Shown here piece after piece: positions 18,514 to 26,544 of a DNA stretch of 64,000 bases. The translations under genes and the position numbers were made by a program. Each line of letters begins with the position of its first letter. Positions within the stretch are counted from its first letter, which is position 1. The notes under the pieces were generated by a model that saw nothing but the letters and a program-made list of their open reading frames with translations, made no database searches and was not told the DNA's origin. Source of the stretch: JAVBOW01 sp031550125 (GTDB taxonomy: Bacteria; Bacteroidota; Bacteroidia; Bacteroidales; Rikenellaceae); the NCBI GenBank assembly GCA_031550125.1, contig JAVBOW010000019.1:86945-150944 (forward strand). The letters are read 5' to 3'.

Positions 18514-19964
18514 CGTCTGTTCTTTATGAGCGAGCGCACGCGGCCTGTTATGTCGAACGCGCCCGAAAGTTGTATGTAAACGGGCCATATGACGCCTGCT
18601 ATGGCGCATTTGATGCCCAGCGAAAGTATCATGTTCATATCCCCGGGCAGCATCCGAGTGGGATAGAGTGCCGCCAGGGTTATCGCAGCCAGCGTAAGAG
18701 GCGATACGAATTGCCGCCAGAAACCGCTCATCTCCAGCTTGAACGTCACCCTGTACATCATGACGTAGCAGATAAAAAGGTTGAGCGTGTAGCACGCCGA
18801 GACAGTCCACGCCACCGCCTCGATGGTGCGGTAGATCGTAAGCGCCGCCACCACGCCGGCCACGTTAAGCAGGGTGGACGACAGGCCGACGATGAAAAGC
18901 GTGCGGGTGTCGCCGGCGGCCTGAAAGATAGAACCCGACGAGGACAGGACCATCTGCACTCCGACGGAAATGGCAAGTATCCTGAAAGCAGGCACCGACG
19001 GAGCCCATTGCATGCCGTAGATGAGCAACACAAGCTCCCGGTCGGAAAAAAAGAGCAGCACCGAAAGAGGGAAACCTATAAGGGCCAGCAAGCGGAAGAC
19101 CTTCATGTAGTTGTTCATCATTATGCGGCGGTCGCGCATCTCCGAGAAGATGGGATGCATGACGGGGGTTATGACGCTCGTAAGGTTCTGCAACGGCAAC
19201 AGCATCAAACGGTAGGACTTGTCGTAATATCCCAGTATGGTGCTTCCCAGCACCTTGCCGGTAACCAGTTTATCGAGGTTGCGGCTGAAATAGTTGATAA
19301 AACCGAAGAAAAATTGGTAGGCCGAATAGCCGAAGATGGGCCTGAGGGCCGAAATTCCAAAAGTAAAGCGCAGACGCAGCGGATACTGGCGAAAATTGAC
19401 GGCGAATATTATGATCGCCGAAAGTATATTCTGCGACGCCAGCGAATAGATCTTATACTCCGCAGGCAGCCATAAGGCAAGGCCCACCGCCACCGCCCCG
19501 GCGAAAGTCTGCACGAGGAGCTGCCGCCAAGCCATGAACTTGAATTTTTTATCCTTGAACATCAACGCATTGGGAACGATATTGATGCTGGCGAACAACA
19601 AACTGGCCGACAGCATCATGGCCATCGGTTCCAGCTTGGGCATGGCGTAAAACGACGCCATGGCGGGGGAAAAAGCAAAAAACGTCCCGGCCAGGGCCAG
19701 ACCCGACCAGCATGTGAAGCTGAAGAGCCTGTCCATATCCCCGCGCGGAATATCTTTATGCTGTATTATGGCCGGCCCCAGCCCCATGTCGGTAAATATG
19801 GCGAAGAAAGCCATGGCGACCATAGCTATGGCCATAACGCCATGGTCGGAAGGGATCACAAGACGGCCCAGCACGCCCTGGATGACCAGTTGGATCACCA
19901 TCCAGGCGTATTTCGATATGGCGGTGTAGGCCACGCCGGTCACCATCTCACTCTTGTGCGACAT
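18510..19964 (-). CDS. Wzx/WzxC-type polysaccharide flippase of the exopolysaccharide locus
   Basis: A 484-residue polytopic membrane protein of the MOP superfamily (about 12-14 helices). KYAWMVIQLVIQGVLGR is near the N-terminus, with FTDMGLGPAIIQHKD, the long SRNLDKLVTGKVLGS connecting region, and LGYYDKSYRLMLLP typical of WzxC/AmsL-like flippases. It exports lipid-linked repeat units to the periplasm. It is embedded among glycosyltransferases: 4 nt overlap downstream, 3 nt gap upstream. Confidence 0.9.
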   Translation of the reverse strand: MSHKSEMVTGVAYTAISKYAWMVIQLVIQGVLGRLVIPSDHGVMAIAMVAMAFFAIFTDMGLGPAIIQHKDIPRGDMDRLFSFTCWSGLALAGTFFAFSPAMASFYAMPKLEPMAMMLSASLLFASINIVPNALMFKDKKFKFMAWRQLLVQTFAGAVAVGLALWLPAEYKIYSLASQNILSAIIIFAVNFRQYPLRLRFTFGISALRPIFGYSAYQFFFGFINYFSRNLDKLVTGKVLGSTILGYYDKSYRLMLLPLQNLTSVITPVMHPIFSEMRDRRIMMNNYMKVFRLLALIGFPLSVLLFFSDRELVLLIYGMQWAPSVPAFRILAISVGVQMVLSSSGSIFQAAGDTRTLFIVGLSSTLLNVAGVVAALTIYRTIEAVAWTVSACYTLNLFICYVMMYRVTFKLEMSGFWRQFVSPLTLAAITLAALYPTRMLPGDMNMILSLGIKCAIAGVIWPVYIQLSGAFDITGRVRSLIKNRR

Positions 19965-19967
19965 AAT

Positions 19968-20915
19968 TCAGTCTTTTCCTCTATTCCTCAGGCATGGCAG
20001 GGCCAGCACCAGCGTACTCTTGGCCGACAACAGGCACGGATACCCGGCGGCCCGCAAAAGCAGGCCACGGCGATCGGCGGCCGGCATGGTGGAGGCGTTA
20101 TACATAACCGCCGCCAGCATACGCCGCATAAGCGTGCGTATCATAGCTTTGGCGCGGGGGGAGGACGTACGGCGACGGAAGGCCGCAAGCTCGCGCATTA
20201 CGGTCATATAGCCTTTTATGGTGCGCTTGGAATAGACGCTCGTCATGACGGAAGAGGCACGGTAGCGGCGGTGGAAGAACTTGCGGTCGATGCGCCCCAC
20301 GCGCCGGGCGGGGACGTAAAGCTGCGCCGAGTAGAGTTCGTCCTCGTGTATTATGCCGGGATAGAAACGTATATTCCGCTCATCCAGGTAACTGCGACTG
20401 ACAAGGCTCAGACAGGGCGAGACGCTGTATCCGCCCACAGCCATCAGTTCGTCAAGAATGTCGAGGCCGGTGTAGACGCGGTCGGCGATCTTGCCCGCGC
20501 GGTCGTAGTTGGTGGCCTGCAGATCGAAGCCCTCCACTTCGCAGAAAGCGTCGGCGTCGAAGATGACGAAATCGAGCGACTCCTCCCGGCACTTGGCATA
20601 ACACAATTCGAAAGCGTCGGCGTCCAGCCTGTCGTCGCTGTCCATAAAATAGACGTACTCGCCGCGGGCATGGCCCAAAGCCACGTTGCGGGCCACCGAC
20701 TGCCCTGCGTTGGGCTGCGTGAAGACCTTGACGCGCGCATCGGCCGCCGCTATGCGTTCAAGCACGGCAAGGCTGCCGTCCGTAGAACCGTCGTCCACCG
20801 CGAGTATCTCTATATCAGCCAGGGTCTGGGACGTGATACAGCCTATGGCCTCGTCGAGATATGTCTCTGTGTTGTAAACGGGGATCACCACGCTTACCTT
20901 AGGCGCGGCGCTCAT
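19968..20915 (-). CDS. GT2 glycosyltransferase
   Basis: I chose ATG 20915, which overlaps the acyltransferase stop as ATGA; ATG 20927 is an alternative adding four residues. The roughly 315-residue protein has the GT-A signature KVSVVIPVYNTETYLDEAI, VDDGSTDGSLAVLE, NAGQSVARNVAL and the DxD-type metal site YFMDSDDRLD. The remaining part has no membrane helix apart from a C-terminal hydrophobic patch. It is a typical capsular/O-antigen sugar transferase of unknown specificity. Confidence 0.9.
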   Translation of the reverse strand: MSAAPKVSVVIPVYNTETYLDEAIGCITSQTLADIEILAVDDGSTDGSLAVLERIAAADARVKVFTQPNAGQSVARNVALGHARGEYVYFMDSDDRLDADAFELCYAKCREESLDFVIFDADAFCEVEGFDLQATNYDRAGKIADRVYTGLDILDELMAVGGYSVSPCLSLVSRSYLDERNIRFYPGIIHEDELYSAQLYVPARRVGRIDRKFFHRRYRASSVMTSVYSKRTIKGYMTVMRELAAFRRRTSSPRAKAMIRTLMRRMLAAVMYNASTMPAADRRGLLLRAAGYPCLLSAKSTLVLALPCLRNRGKD

Positions 20916-21523
20916 ATCTTTATCCACTCTTTTTTATCGAAGTCGTAGCGTTTGACCGCCCGGGCGGGCGAACCCACGCAAAGCGTATAGGGAGGCATGG
21001 ATCTGGTGACCACGCTGCCCGCCCCCACCACGCAATGCTCGCCAAGCGTAACTCCGGCCACCACAACGACATTGGCGCCCAGGTAAGTACCGCGACCTAT
21101 CACTACCGGGGCCGTGCTTACGCCCTGGTCTATGATCAGCGAGGAAGGATCTTCGTAATTATGTATCAAACCGGAGATAAGGCAGTTCTGCCCCGTAAAA
21201 GAGTAATCTTCCATCACCACAGGGCCAATTATGGTGCCGCCTATGCCGAGCCTGACGCCATCGCCAAGCACCACGTCGCCCACCATGTTGTTGACGGCGC
21301 AATAACTCTCTATGACAGACCTGCGGCCAAGACTGAAACGGTGGTTGGGCGCTATGTCGCGCCTTACGCTGCGATAGATGACCGACCCGCGGCCGCGGCT
21401 GGCATAAAAAGGCATGAAAAGCCGCACCCACCACCGTGGACGAGATTTCACCGGGTGGGCGAAAAGGGCGTAAAGACGCCTCTTAAGGCGCGGATTATCC
21501 TTTATTCTTTCTATTATGCCCAT
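20912..21523 (-). CDS. Hexapeptide-repeat (LbH) O-acetyltransferase
   Basis: The start at ATG 21523 (MGIIERIKDNPRL) is preferred over an upstream extension. The roughly 203-residue protein has left-handed beta-helix hexad repeats (VGDVVLGDGVRLGIGG, VIGRGTYLGANVVVVAG, VTLGEHCVVGAGSVVTRSMP) and the closing VGSPARAVKRY, as in the WbbJ/CysE-like acetyltransferases. A His (LIHNYED) in the expected loop fits acetyl transfer. It probably O-acetylates a sugar of the exopolysaccharide repeat. Confidence 0.9.
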   Translation of the reverse strand: MGIIERIKDNPRLKRRLYALFAHPVKSRPRWWVRLFMPFYASRGRGSVIYRSVRRDIAPNHRFSLGRRSVIESYCAVNNMVGDVVLGDGVRLGIGGTIIGPVVMEDYSFTGQNCLISGLIHNYEDPSSLIIDQGVSTAPVVIGRGTYLGANVVVVAGVTLGEHCVVGAGSVVTRSMPPYTLCVGSPARAVKRYDFDKKEWIKI

Positions 21524-21627
21524 AACTCGATCATTATAATGGCAAAAATAACAAATTCCACCGTATAATAAAAGCGAAAGCGGGAATTCCGGCAACCGGC
21601 CCCGCTTATAATCTGTCTAAAGCAATG

Positions 21628-22755
21628 TCACAACTCGGCCGCCACCTCGCGATAGAGCTTAAGCAACTCTTCGGCGGTTTTACGCCACGAAAATCGCTTT
21701 ACGCGCTCAAAGCCGTATTCCACCTTTTCGCGTCGGAAAGCCTCGTCGGTTTCGAGCCTTATTATAGCGGCGGCTATCTGATCGGCGTCCAGCGGATCGA
21801 CAAGCACCGCTCCCTCGCCCGCAATCTCGGGCATGGCGGAAACGTTACTCGTGACTATGGGAGAGCCGCAGGCCATGGATTCGAGGATGGGAATGCCGAA
21901 ACTCTCCCGCAAAGAGGCGTAAAGGAAAACGCGGGCGCCGCTGTAGATGGCCGGAAGATCGGTATTGGCGATATATCCGGGGTAACGCAGCAGAGGCTTT
22001 ACGTCAGCTATGCCCTCTTCGTGCAGGATGCCGTCTATGACCTCTTCCTTAAGGTCGGCTATGAGCAGGGGCAGGGGTTCGGCCGTGCTTGCGGCGTATA
22101 TCGAGTATGCTTTCAGTATCCTCGGGGTATTCTTCTTGGGATCGGTATTGCCGAGGAAAAACATATAGCGCTCCGCGTCAACATATTTGCGCGTCACTTC
22201 CGCATAGTTTTCCACCGGGCGGAAATGCGAACTGTAGCCGTTATAGATAGCCACGAGTTGCTTCTCGGGAAGGCCCAAAGCCTGACCTATGCGCCCGCGC
22301 TCGAAATTGGAGACGGTGATGATCCGGCGGCAATGGGGCAATACGCGAGGCACAACGAAACGACGGTAATACCAACCCATATTCTGGTACCACGACGAAC
22401 TTTTCTTGCCCGTGCGAGGTTCCAGGAAAATTATATCGTGCAACGTGAGGATGAGTGGATAGGGACAACGTACCGGGGCCGTATTGCTGGTGCAATGCAC
22501 TATATCCGGCTCTATGGCCAGCAGCGCCCTGGGTAAGGCCCACTGCTCCCAGGTGGGATACGAAGGGCTGCTTACCTCCACTATATGCAGGTTGCGGGAT
22601 TCCTGCAGGCAACGGTCGGGACCGGGGGCGACAAGCACGAAATACTCGTTGGCGGAATCCATCTTCTGCAACTCGCGGATGGTTTCCAACGCCACGAAAT
22701 CCATCCCGTGCTTATTGGGGCGGAAGATGCGTTGAGCCTCTATGGCTATTTTCAT
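21628..22755 (-). CDS. GT4 glycosyltransferase
   Basis: A 375-residue GT-B protein. N-terminal MKIAIEAQRIFRPNKHGMDF (start of the Rossmann fold), central VSNFERGRIGQAL and IYNGYSSHFRP, then FFLGNTDPKKNTPRILKAY, and the donor-binding EX7E-type segment LRESFGIPILESMACGSPIV with the following EIAGEGAVLVDP. This is a confident GT4 enzyme. Its stop is followed by about 100 nt without a gene before the acyltransferase; its start overlaps the upstream GT2 gene by 4 nt. Confidence 0.92.
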   Translation of the reverse strand: MKIAIEAQRIFRPNKHGMDFVALETIRELQKMDSANEYFVLVAPGPDRCLQESRNLHIVEVSSPSYPTWEQWALPRALLAIEPDIVHCTSNTAPVRCPYPLILTLHDIIFLEPRTGKKSSSWYQNMGWYYRRFVVPRVLPHCRRIITVSNFERGRIGQALGLPEKQLVAIYNGYSSHFRPVENYAEVTRKYVDAERYMFFLGNTDPKKNTPRILKAYSIYAASTAEPLPLLIADLKEEVIDGILHEEGIADVKPLLRYPGYIANTDLPAIYSGARVFLYASLRESFGIPILESMACGSPIVTSNVSAMPEIAGEGAVLVDPLDADQIAAAIIRLETDEAFRREKVEYGFERVKRFSWRKTAEELLKLYREVAAEL

Positions 22756-24002
22756 AGCTTCGTCCCTTTATCCGGATCCTTGGCCGTGGCTATGCGTACC
22801 ACGTAATCCTCGTGTTGATGCAGGCGGTATTCCTCCTCCATATCGGCCTCCACGTCGCCGTGAGGGGTGTGGATGAATTTCTTGCCCGCGCCCTTCAAGC
22901 GGAACATATTGAGTACCATGAGTATGAACAACACGGGGACTTTCTTGATGGTTTTCTTGAAATTATCGTCCACCAGATAGTCCGGAGTGGCCATGGCTAT
23001 GGCCATAAGCATCATAACGAAAAGGAACCACCATTTTACCGAAAGGTCCCAGGCCAGGACGGTTATTCCGAAAGAGTAAAGGCCGACCATGCCCAGCAGG
23101 ATAATACGCGGGGGCATCATCCATTGGAAAAGTTTGTCGGTATAATCGGCGTTACCCGAGAAAATGGCGTGAGGAAGGTCGTGCAGCGACATGCGCAAAA
23201 CGTCGAACTGAGCGAAGATCCAACGGCGGCGCTGGTTATAGAAAGTGCTGTCTTTCTCCACCTTCTGGTCGTACACCTCCACGTCCTCCAGATATTCGAT
23301 ATAGGTTCCCTCCTTAAGCAGGAGCGTCTCAAGCTCCTTATCCTCGCCGGTGGAGACCACAAGTGGAATATGGCGCAGGAACCACTTGAAGTCGAAGGCC
23401 ATGCCCGACCCGATCAATGCCGCCGAAAGCCCCAGGCGGACGTGGCCCTTACGGAAGATGGAGTTATTCATCTCCTCGCTGAAAGCGTCCAGGATGGCCG
23501 TGCTGGTATTGCGGTTCTTGGCCACGCGATGCGCCTGCATGGCTATGACGCCGGAATAGAAGGCGTTATTGATCTGCTGAAGGAAATCGCGGCGCACGGT
23601 GTTGTCCGAGTCGAGTATAAGCACCACGTCGTAATGCTCGTTGGCAAGTTCCGTCATCGCGAAATTCAGCGCCTTGGCTTTGGAACTGCTGGCGTAATGG
23701 GCGCGGAAAAGGATGATAGGCAGGGAGGACAATTTCCTGTTGGTATCGTCCTTCATATGGTCGGAAATGACCACTACGTCGAATTTGTCCTTAGGATAGT
23801 CCTGCTCGAGGAACGATCGGACGGACGAAACTATGACCGCATCCTCGCGGTACGACGGAAACATAACCGCAATGCGGCTGAATTCCCTTGCCTGGGGATA
23901 GGCATCGCTACGCTTGCGCATGGCAAACATGGCGAAGATGAAAAGGTATCCCACCAAAACAGCGAAAACAATAAAACAGATCGTGTCAATCAACTCAAGC
24001 AT
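22752..24002 (-). CDS. Processive-type GT2 glycosyltransferase with C-terminal membrane helices
   Basis: A 416-residue protein. An N-terminal helix (FIVFAVLVGYLFIFAMFAM) is followed by a GT-A domain with MFPSYREDAVIVSSV, a DSDN metal site (VLILDSDNTVRR), TGEDKELE and the QRRRW motif (FYNQRRRWIFAQF) that marks cellulose/hyaluronan-synthase-like members. Hydrophobic helices follow. QRRRW raises the possibility of processive polymerisation, although this family also contains single-transfer enzymes. It is the first gene after a 138-nt gap in the cluster. Confidence 0.88.
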   Translation of the reverse strand: MLELIDTICFIVFAVLVGYLFIFAMFAMRKRSDAYPQAREFSRIAVMFPSYREDAVIVSSVRSFLEQDYPKDKFDVVVISDHMKDDTNRKLSSLPIILFRAHYASSSKAKALNFAMTELANEHYDVVLILDSDNTVRRDFLQQINNAFYSGVIAMQAHRVAKNRNTSTAILDAFSEEMNNSIFRKGHVRLGLSAALIGSGMAFDFKWFLRHIPLVVSTGEDKELETLLLKEGTYIEYLEDVEVYDQKVEKDSTFYNQRRRWIFAQFDVLRMSLHDLPHAIFSGNADYTDKLFQWMMPPRIILLGMVGLYSFGITVLAWDLSVKWWFLFVMMLMAIAMATPDYLVDDNFKKTIKKVPVLFILMVLNMFRLKGAGKKFIHTPHGDVEADMEEEYRLHQHEDYVVRIATAKDPDKGTKL

Positions 24003-24140
24003 ACCCTTTAATTTTAAATTTCAACATCCCCTTTGATTCCAATCTGTCCGCAGGAAATCCCTGTCGCCAACATAATCCGATCACTTCGTTCCGTACGCAG
24101 TTTTTTAACGCGAGTCCGACACAAGGACTCATATTTCCAT

Positions 24141-25064
24141 TTATTTACCTTTATCCGGGCCAGGCCCGCATTTATTTTTTATACCCACAAATCCGGCGCA
24201 GGCCCTCACTGCCGCTCCGGCCGCCTTCACGTCGCCTTTCGAAAGATGTACGGCCACGCTCTTGGGCATGGCAACGCCCATCTGGTAAACCACCGAAGCC
24301 AAACGCCCCGCACCCTTGTTCTTGCGCCAGGCAAGCAGCATGCGGTTGCGGGCCAGATAGTAGACCCTCAGAGGCGAAACGCCGGACGTCTGCCCATCGT
24401 TATGGAACACCGTACAATCCGGTTGGTACCATATGGTATAACCCGCCTGGCGTATGGAGATGCTCCAATCAAGCTCCTCGTAATAGAGGAAATAGACGTC
24501 TGGCATCATACCCGCCTTGTCCACGGCCTCCCGGCGCACCATCATGGCCGCGCCATGGGCGTATGGTATCTCGCGCGGAGTGTCCCACTGCCCGCAATCC
24601 TTCTCGCAGTAACCCACTATCGAATTGCGCATGGTCACGGCCGACAAAGGCGTAAAACCTGCGAATTGCAACAACTGCGGCGGCGCGGCGAATTTTATCT
24701 TGGGCGACACGGCGCCTATTTCAGGGTCGGCGTCCATCATGGCCGCCATAGCACCTAAACCGTCCTGCTCCAGGTAGGTGTCATTATTTAGCAACAGCAC
24801 ATAACGTCCCCTGGCCCGGGCTATGCCCAGATTGTTGCCACCCGAAAAACCCAGATTGCGCTCCGAGCGGATAACCGTAACATCATCAAAAAGAACCTTC
24901 ACCGCCTCGGCCTCGTTCTCGCGCGAAGCGTTGTCTACGACTATTATCTCGTAACTTACGCTATGCACTACCTCTTTTAGCGACCGGATCATACGCAGCG
25001 TATCATCCAGCCCGTTGTAAGTTATGCTTACAACCGAAACGTCTATATCATTACAGCCAGCCAT
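24141..25064 (-). CDS. Rhamnosyltransferase-like GT2 glycosyltransferase
   Basis: The start at ATG 25064 (MAGCNDIDVSVVSITYNG) overlaps the upstream polymerase gene by 14 nt; the longer frame is a shadow. The 307-residue protein has SITYNGLDDTLRMIRSL, VVDNASRENEAEAV, SGGNNLGIARARGRYVLLLN and NNDTYLEQDG, the set seen in dTDP-rhamnosyltransferase-type GT2 enzymes (WbbL-like). The sugar is inferred only from family resemblance. Confidence 0.88.
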   Translation of the reverse strand: MAGCNDIDVSVVSITYNGLDDTLRMIRSLKEVVHSVSYEIIVVDNASRENEAEAVKVLFDDVTVIRSERNLGFSGGNNLGIARARGRYVLLLNNDTYLEQDGLGAMAAMMDADPEIGAVSPKIKFAAPPQLLQFAGFTPLSAVTMRNSIVGYCEKDCGQWDTPREIPYAHGAAMMVRREAVDKAGMMPDVYFLYYEELDWSISIRQAGYTIWYQPDCTVFHNDGQTSGVSPLRVYYLARNRMLLAWRKNKGAGRLASVVYQMGVAMPKSVAVHLSKGDVKAAGAAVRACAGFVGIKNKCGPGPDKGK

Positions 25065-26538
25065 TCTCCGGCAATTTTCCGGACTCTTCCTCCAGGGAGA
25101 GCTGCTGATCGTATTTTTCTCCCATATAGATGAACGCCAACATCGTATAAACAATGAACCCGTTGGGGAACTGGCCCATGATCTCATTACCGATAGAGGC
25201 GATCATAACGCCGAAAACCCCGGAAAGCATACCACCCAAAATCCCCCGGAGCTGCTTGTTCTTTATCCTGAACATAATCACATAAGAACATCGGATCAGA
25301 AGGATGACCAGGATGGTGATATACAGCGAAAGGCCAACTATGCCCGTCTCCGCCCATATAAGCACGAACCATGAGTCCGTAGGCAACTGCGACATGTACG
25401 CGTTAGGGTCGTGCTTCTTGGCTTTACCTCCGCCCATACCGATGCCCGCCCCGAAAGGGTGGTCGCGCAGCCATACCTTCATCTTGGCCTGGTTGTCGAA
25501 GCGCACCTGCAGCGAAGCGTCGTTTGTGTCGAATGTCGAACGCATACGACGCACATAAGTGTTTCCCTCCAAGTGGGTGGTAAAGTTGAGGAACCAGAAC
25601 GAGAAGGCAAGGAAGAACGAAAGAGGTATAACAACCTTCCAGTTGCGGGACAAAAGCACGAACAGGCCGAAACCGGCGAACGGCACGGCGTTGGCCCCGC
25701 GAGTACCCGAGAGCATCATGGCATAGAAAGATAGTATGGCCACTGCGATAAAATATATCCGGCTGAGCCACTTCTGAGACATGAACGCACACACGGTGAA
25801 CATAACCATCGAGAATCCCATAAGCGCGCCAAAGTTGGCCGCGTCGGTAAAGATGGAGAAGTAACGGATACCGGACGAGATAAGGTGGGTACTCTGGGCG
25901 TCGAGTTCATAGAGCCAGCGGAGTTCGTAGTGGTCGAAACCCATTATCTTCTGCTGCACGGCTTTGCCCGCCCCAACGATCGTAAACATCGACCACAGGA
26001 TCAATACGCGCTTCACATCGCGGTAACGGGTGAAGATAACCGGAGTGACGATCGAAAGCAGGAAGAAATAGAGAGCCAATCCGCGCCCCGACTGCAGCCA
26101 GGCCTCGAAAGAAGGTTTATTGAGGTTGAATATCTCGAAAATGCAATAGAGCAGCCACACTCCGGAGAGGAGCGAAAGAGAATTCAACGAATTGCCCATA
26201 TCGAGCTTGCCTTGACAAGCCTGTATGATCATCCCGACGATAGTCATCCCCAGCAACACGTCCATGATAGGGCCGCCGGGTATGTCGGTATACCGCACCG
26301 TACCCATAATGAAGTAGTTGGCGGCAAAAATCATCAACAGGGAGAAGTGCGGGCTGGCTACCAGAGAGAATATAAGGACGATGAACAGCGGCACTACGGC
26401 CAATCCCAAGCCGGCGATAAAGCCGAACTGCGAAGCCACAAGGGCGATAAGCAGTCCGCCGAGAATCAACATCACGTACATTATCGCACGTGTGTTGATC
26501 CCTGCTATAGCGCTGCCGCGATAATTGCCCTGTGCCAT
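25051..26538 (-). CDS. Wzy-type polymerase / O-antigen ligase family protein
   Basis: A 495-residue polytopic inner-membrane protein with about 11-12 hydrophobic helices. It has the O-antigen ligase/polymerase layout: a large periplasmic loop in the second half (LRDHPFGAGIGMGGGKAKKH, with RMRSTFDTNDASLQVR before it) containing the conserved G-I-G and Arg residues, then TDSWFVLIWAETGIVGL. In a cluster with a flippase and a Wzc-like protein it is most likely the Wzy polymerase that links repeat units in the periplasm. WaaL ligase is possible but less fitting here. Confidence 0.85.
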   Translation of the reverse strand: MAQGNYRGSAIAGINTRAIMYVMLILGGLLIALVASQFGFIAGLGLAVVPLFIVLIFSLVASPHFSLLMIFAANYFIMGTVRYTDIPGGPIMDVLLGMTIVGMIIQACQGKLDMGNSLNSLSLLSGVWLLYCIFEIFNLNKPSFEAWLQSGRGLALYFFLLSIVTPVIFTRYRDVKRVLILWSMFTIVGAGKAVQQKIMGFDHYELRWLYELDAQSTHLISSGIRYFSIFTDAANFGALMGFSMVMFTVCAFMSQKWLSRIYFIAVAILSFYAMMLSGTRGANAVPFAGFGLFVLLSRNWKVVIPLSFFLAFSFWFLNFTTHLEGNTYVRRMRSTFDTNDASLQVRFDNQAKMKVWLRDHPFGAGIGMGGGKAKKHDPNAYMSQLPTDSWFVLIWAETGIVGLSLYITILVILLIRCSYVIMFRIKNKQLRGILGGMLSGVFGVMIASIGNEIMGQFPNGFIVYTMLAFIYMGEKYDQQLSLEEESGKLPENGWL

Positions 26539-26544
26539 CGGAGA